NCBI GenBank assembly: GCA_030431355.1
Contig: JAUIJG010000253.1
Span: 1-7,752, forward strand
DNA length: 7,752 nt
Source of the DNA: a bacterium
GTDB taxonomy: Bacteria; Cyanobacteriota; Vampirovibrionia; Obscuribacterales; Obscuribacteraceae
Direction: 5' to 3'
Shown here piece by piece: positions 6,001-7,752 of the stretch (the stretch's first letter is position 1; every line of letters begins with the position of its first letter). The notes beneath the pieces are model-generated. The model was not told the DNA's origin, made no database searches, and saw nothing but the letters and a program-made list of their open reading frames with translations. The position numbers were made by a program, and so were the translations under genes.

Positions 6001-7715
6001 ATATTCTGACCATACTCCGTATTCTTGAAGTAGGCGTTGTTTACGATGCCACTGGCTCCGACGGTGGCACGGAGTCCGCCTTTCAAGCTCTGTTTCACCG
6101 CTTGCCCGATAAGAATTTGACCTGCTCTGGCCGCTTTCACCGCGGCTCCGACCTGTATGGTGCCTGTAACCAACATTGCCGTATCCAGTGTGGCGATAAG
6201 TGCCTTCTCACCGTAGTGGAACACTTGCTGTCTTGTTCTCCAGGAAGCAAGATCCCGGGCTTTCATGATCTCTACTTTGCCACCATTTCGCACCGGCACC
6301 CAGTCCTCTGGGTCATATTCTCTTGATTCGACGTTGATCTCATTGCCGATATGATCAGCACCAATATTTAAGTAGTTGTACCAGTTGGAGTACTTGTACT
6401 GAACATCGTTGGTGATTACAATCTTTTTCTTGCCGTCTTCGCCTTCTACCTCTTTGACGTCGAATTCGAGGTCGGCCAGGTTGTAGTATTTTTCCGAGCC
6501 GTTAACATCTTCTTTCGCGACAAAGTCCGAGATGTCTCCTTTGTTATCCAGTCTTACCCGTCCTTCGGGCATATCGATTTCGCCCCAGAAGAGCAGGCGA
6601 TCCGGATCTTGTTCGAGTTTTATGAGCTCTTTAAGAGCCTGGTCTACCTCTTCTCCGTGCTCTTGCATCCACTGGCGGAGATTCTCCATCTTTTGTTTGT
6701 TGGCCGGATGATCCAGACGAAGGTCTTTGGGCAGATCGAGTTTTACATGGGTGATTCTACCTTTGTCATCCCTGACTATTTCGGATCCAGGAGGTGCTTC
6801 GAAGCTGAAGCGATGACCGGCTCTATTGAGGCTGTCCATGGCTTCCACGTAGTTGCGCACCCGGGTGGCAAGATCCACAGCTTCGATGGCGGCAGCTCTC
6901 CACTCTTTGGGATCGGAACCTTTGCGATCAAGCCATTGTTCCTGTTTCGCTTCGTCCGGTAAGAGACGTTTGATCTCCTGTTCTAAAAGTCTGTCTTGTT
7001 GTTCTTCTCGGGCTTCCAGCGCTCTGGTGTCGACCTCTTTGAGCCAGCGCATTGTATCGTCAATCTTTTCCAGCTCCAGATCGGAAGGGACTTTCGTTGT
7101 GTCCAATTTGAGATCCGGTGTCAGTCTACCGTTGTCTACCATCTGTTTGTATAGATCGAGGGATATGACTCTGCCGGGGATATCCGGGGGAAGGGCAAGC
7201 GGAGTGCCGGAGGGTAGAGGAAGTTGCAGTCTGGTAAGTTCTGTTATGGCGCCGGGAACGGCTTGTTTCTCCAGCCAGGTAACTGTATTTTTATAGGCTT
7301 CCTGGGTGGCCGGACCGAATACTCCGGCATCCTTTTCGGCTTGAACTTTCTCTACTCCCTGACGGACATGCTCTTTGTAGTCCTCATCGCTCATATTCTC
7401 CGGGCGGGGTTGAGCTATGGAAAATACGTTGATTATTTGTTGTTGCAGGAAATTTGTGGCTCTTTTTTCTGCCGCTGTGAGAGGTTTCTCTTCCACCTTC
7501 ACTTCAGCCTTCTCCGAATCGACGATTTCGAGATCAGGAACAATGCTAGACTCTGTTTCCGGCTCTTTTAAATCGGATTTTTCCGTTTCAGTCTCTCTTA
7601 TCTCTACGGACTCTTTCTGTAAACTATCGGTTGCAGCATCGTTTCCGGTTTTTGTCTTATCTTCTATAGCTGCTTCAGTAGCTGTGGCTACCTTGCTTTC
7701 GCCTGTCTCTGCCAT
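3018..7715 (-). CDS. Giant HEAT-repeat protein with hydrophobic central segment, function unknown
   Basis: I do not recognise a named family for this 1565-residue protein. Residues 1-85 are acidic low complexity (Glu, Lys, Thr, Ser), with no signal peptide. A short stretch at 131-142 (AGVFGPATQEAY) resembles the end of a PG_binding_1 repeat. Residues 213-252 look like a charged coiled coil. Residues 375-480 look beta-rich, ending near DWVPVRNGG. Residues 500-655 hold hydrophobic Gly/Ala-rich segments (ALIATLDTAMLVTGTI at 505-520; LYFVGDAALGLGAGG at 578-592; FALIIG at 644-649). From about 770 onward the protein is helical with scattered HEAT-like repeats, for example near 783-797, 868-915, 965-975, 1025-1062, 1166-1198 and 1243-1290. 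HEAT solenoids are protein-binding scaffolds. No catalytic motif was found. The ATG at 7713-7715 has GGAG six bases upstream. The reading frame ends at TAA (3018-3020), but the real protein probably continues in the next frame to 2600. It could be a lineage-specific scaffold or a large polymorphic effector-like protein; neither is proven. Confidence 0.85.
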   Translation of the reverse strand: MAETGESKVATATEAAIEDKTKTGNDAATDSLQKESVEIRETETEKSDLKEPETESSIVPDLEIVDSEKAEVKVEEKPLTAAEKRATNFLQQQIINVFSIAQPRPENMSDEDYKEHVRQGVEKVQAEKDAGVFGPATQEAYKNTVTWLEKQAVPGAITELTRLQLPLPSGTPLALPPDIPGRVISLDLYKQMVDNGRLTPDLKLDTTKVPSDLELEKIDDTMRWLKEVDTRALEAREEQQDRLLEQEIKRLLPDEAKQEQWLDRKGSDPKEWRAAAIEAVDLATRVRNYVEAMDSLNRAGHRFSFEAPPGSEIVRDDKGRITHVKLDLPKDLRLDHPANKQKMENLRQWMQEHGEEVDQALKELIKLEQDPDRLLFWGEIDMPEGRVRLDNKGDISDFVAKEDVNGSEKYYNLADLEFDVKEVEGEDGKKKIVITNDVQYKYSNWYNYLNIGADHIGNEINVESREYDPEDWVPVRNGGKVEIMKARDLASWRTRQQVFHYGEKALIATLDTAMLVTGTIQVGAAVKAARAGQILIGQAVKQSLKGGLRATVGASGIVNNAYFKNTEYGQNIQMARGLYFVGDAALGLGAGGWRMARNLTGGAEVAKAGQSVEALVEAQIKGSKWLNRINTPAEFGAKMTELPFALIIGQDIYHQVESMSEIGRNDPTRAALRQGLDGQGDQKPEEATVPEIDTKKGKIAELDRYNTLLTGEKENPEVKEIIEKTRALIEGDSSQEKIDEYKGVLMDRFMPDGSKVKNRSSDLAYLSDKSKGHLGYAEEQNRAVQTAAALALLQLSRNEDGTIPDTIGERDIEIGRYTYEVTTPMQGPHGGSRTETKVSDARTESQVLKRSDLANFLRREIESPKEESRLVASSDLALQLGVADGREVAGILQDVVAAESSTDREKAEAILRLGVTVDALKIQERVELTAQEQFKEDSLKVGLSANAVESFLKNVSINSKNPDHRTAAALMVFANSEANPDTRKSMIRSYSEMLGKDSSEPGKFARNGMEVLKQELVSEDSSGERKLNAASAILDLVNGSDSAESKALQVKAYESIAALVKGDDVPLATRAMGALTPEGIKILNEQNPRLASLVRDYTVEMLRDTDRLFKENFSSLTPQIVQERVELIKAVKPIIEDGDQSQKSYTEQTLIGFINQKSASFADFSPAIRKASIQTLTDLGSRGALTVLREAVAGDENRRAEMLEDENVPESVKRAIVALQGDSKEESGQGNERERGIDKDWDASVRYEALKAMETLKDPKLRPMVLLLAQTETDPTVSARLFDIKFVTERLDPSSEEYRKEFERTAAALMRDPMEGWDDLAAEIKASGKSTESFVEDWRDSSFSLLDGTRFNSYRDSEGDKAAKEVYSGFGGTVSWIFSYRSTIDREEAKARNNRRDEVTTTRNNQFERLIDRAALRSKEGMMAKMALMDILVDGGQPFSSNESAWAQRKAAEAFYNLAKPGVENRDYVFWAIQTGLTGERSMDKEARRWLLKGLDELTKKDKNGERAITKEEAAITAAKALDLQNTQRAPYTADATIQSQLIDTIVANGHHKTYPVLEALAASR

Positions 7716-7721
7716 TTCTAT

Positions 7722-7725
7722 CTCC
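7722..7725 (-). promoter_or_regulatory. Ribosome binding site of the giant HEAT gene
   Basis: On the - strand GGAG precedes the ATG at 7713-7715 with a six-base spacer (ATAGAA). It is the clearest Shine-Dalgarno in the window and fixes this start. The promoter lies beyond the window end. Confidence 0.6.
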
Positions 7726-7738
7726 GATCAAAGGAACT

Positions 7739-7750
7739 GGGGGGTGGGGG
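7739..7750. other. G-tract at the window edge
   Basis: Six G, one T, then five G on the + strand; the - strand leader of the giant HEAT gene therefore reads as C-tracts. It lies 24-35 bases upstream of the start codon. The tract is strictly biased and runs close to the window end, so its full extent is unknown. Confidence 0.5.
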
Positions 7751-7752
7751 AG

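Noticed and set aside
5754..6326. A 190-codon open frame on the + strand inside the giant HEAT gene
   Set aside because: It is wholly antisense to a long, coherent protein, its translation is an erratic mix without a domain, and the opposite frame clearly carries the protein-like sequence.
6853..7296. A 147-codon Ser-rich open frame on the + strand
   Set aside because: The serine richness is the complement of frequent AGA, GAG and GGA codons in the - strand gene; it is a shadow.

Overview
The window is ordinary protein-coding bacterial chromosome of balanced base composition, with short intergenic gaps and no RNA gene, insertion sequence, CRISPR array or phage gene that I can see. One gene runs on the + strand (positions 43-1215). 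Everything from 1217 to 7715 runs on the - strand. The combination of a very large lineage-specific HEAT-repeat protein, a kinesin-light-chain-type TPR protein and an opine dehydrogenase reminds me of Obscuribacterales-like (Melainabacteria) genomes. That is a low-confidence impression with no marker gene behind it.

Layout. Positions 1-42 hold a short inverted repeat and a possible -10 element. Positions 43-1215 encode an opine dehydrogenase-family oxidoreductase. One base later, convergent to it, lies a small five-helix membrane protein (1217-1768, - strand) with a possible near-leaderless promoter. A 177-bp gap follows, then a three-repeat TPR protein (1946-2497, - strand) that can only start at TTG in the sequence as given. 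A 102-bp gap carries its likely promoter and a 10-bp perfect palindrome. Positions 2600-7715 hold one very large HEAT-repeat reading frame split into two ORFs: 1565 residues (3018-7715) and a 130-residue tail (2600-2992). A good Shine-Dalgarno marks the start of the large one. The window ends on a G-tract 24-35 bases upstream of that start.

The most notable observation is the split. The two frames overlap only at 3018-3040. The tail frame is open upstream of its only possible start and encodes a fitting helical linker. The span 2600-7715 is one base longer than an intact frame of 1704 residues. This points to a single-base insertion (mutation or assembly error) or, less likely, programmed +1 frameshifting. 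A second possible one-base anomaly lies at the TPR gene start, only about 500 bp away.

No shared pathway can be shown. The - strand genes are co-oriented but spaced 102 and 177 bp apart with their own candidate promoters, so they are probably not one tight operon. The large HEAT protein and the TPR protein are both scaffold-type repeat proteins and could act together, but this is only suggested by proximity. The opine dehydrogenase may belong with genes upstream of the window.
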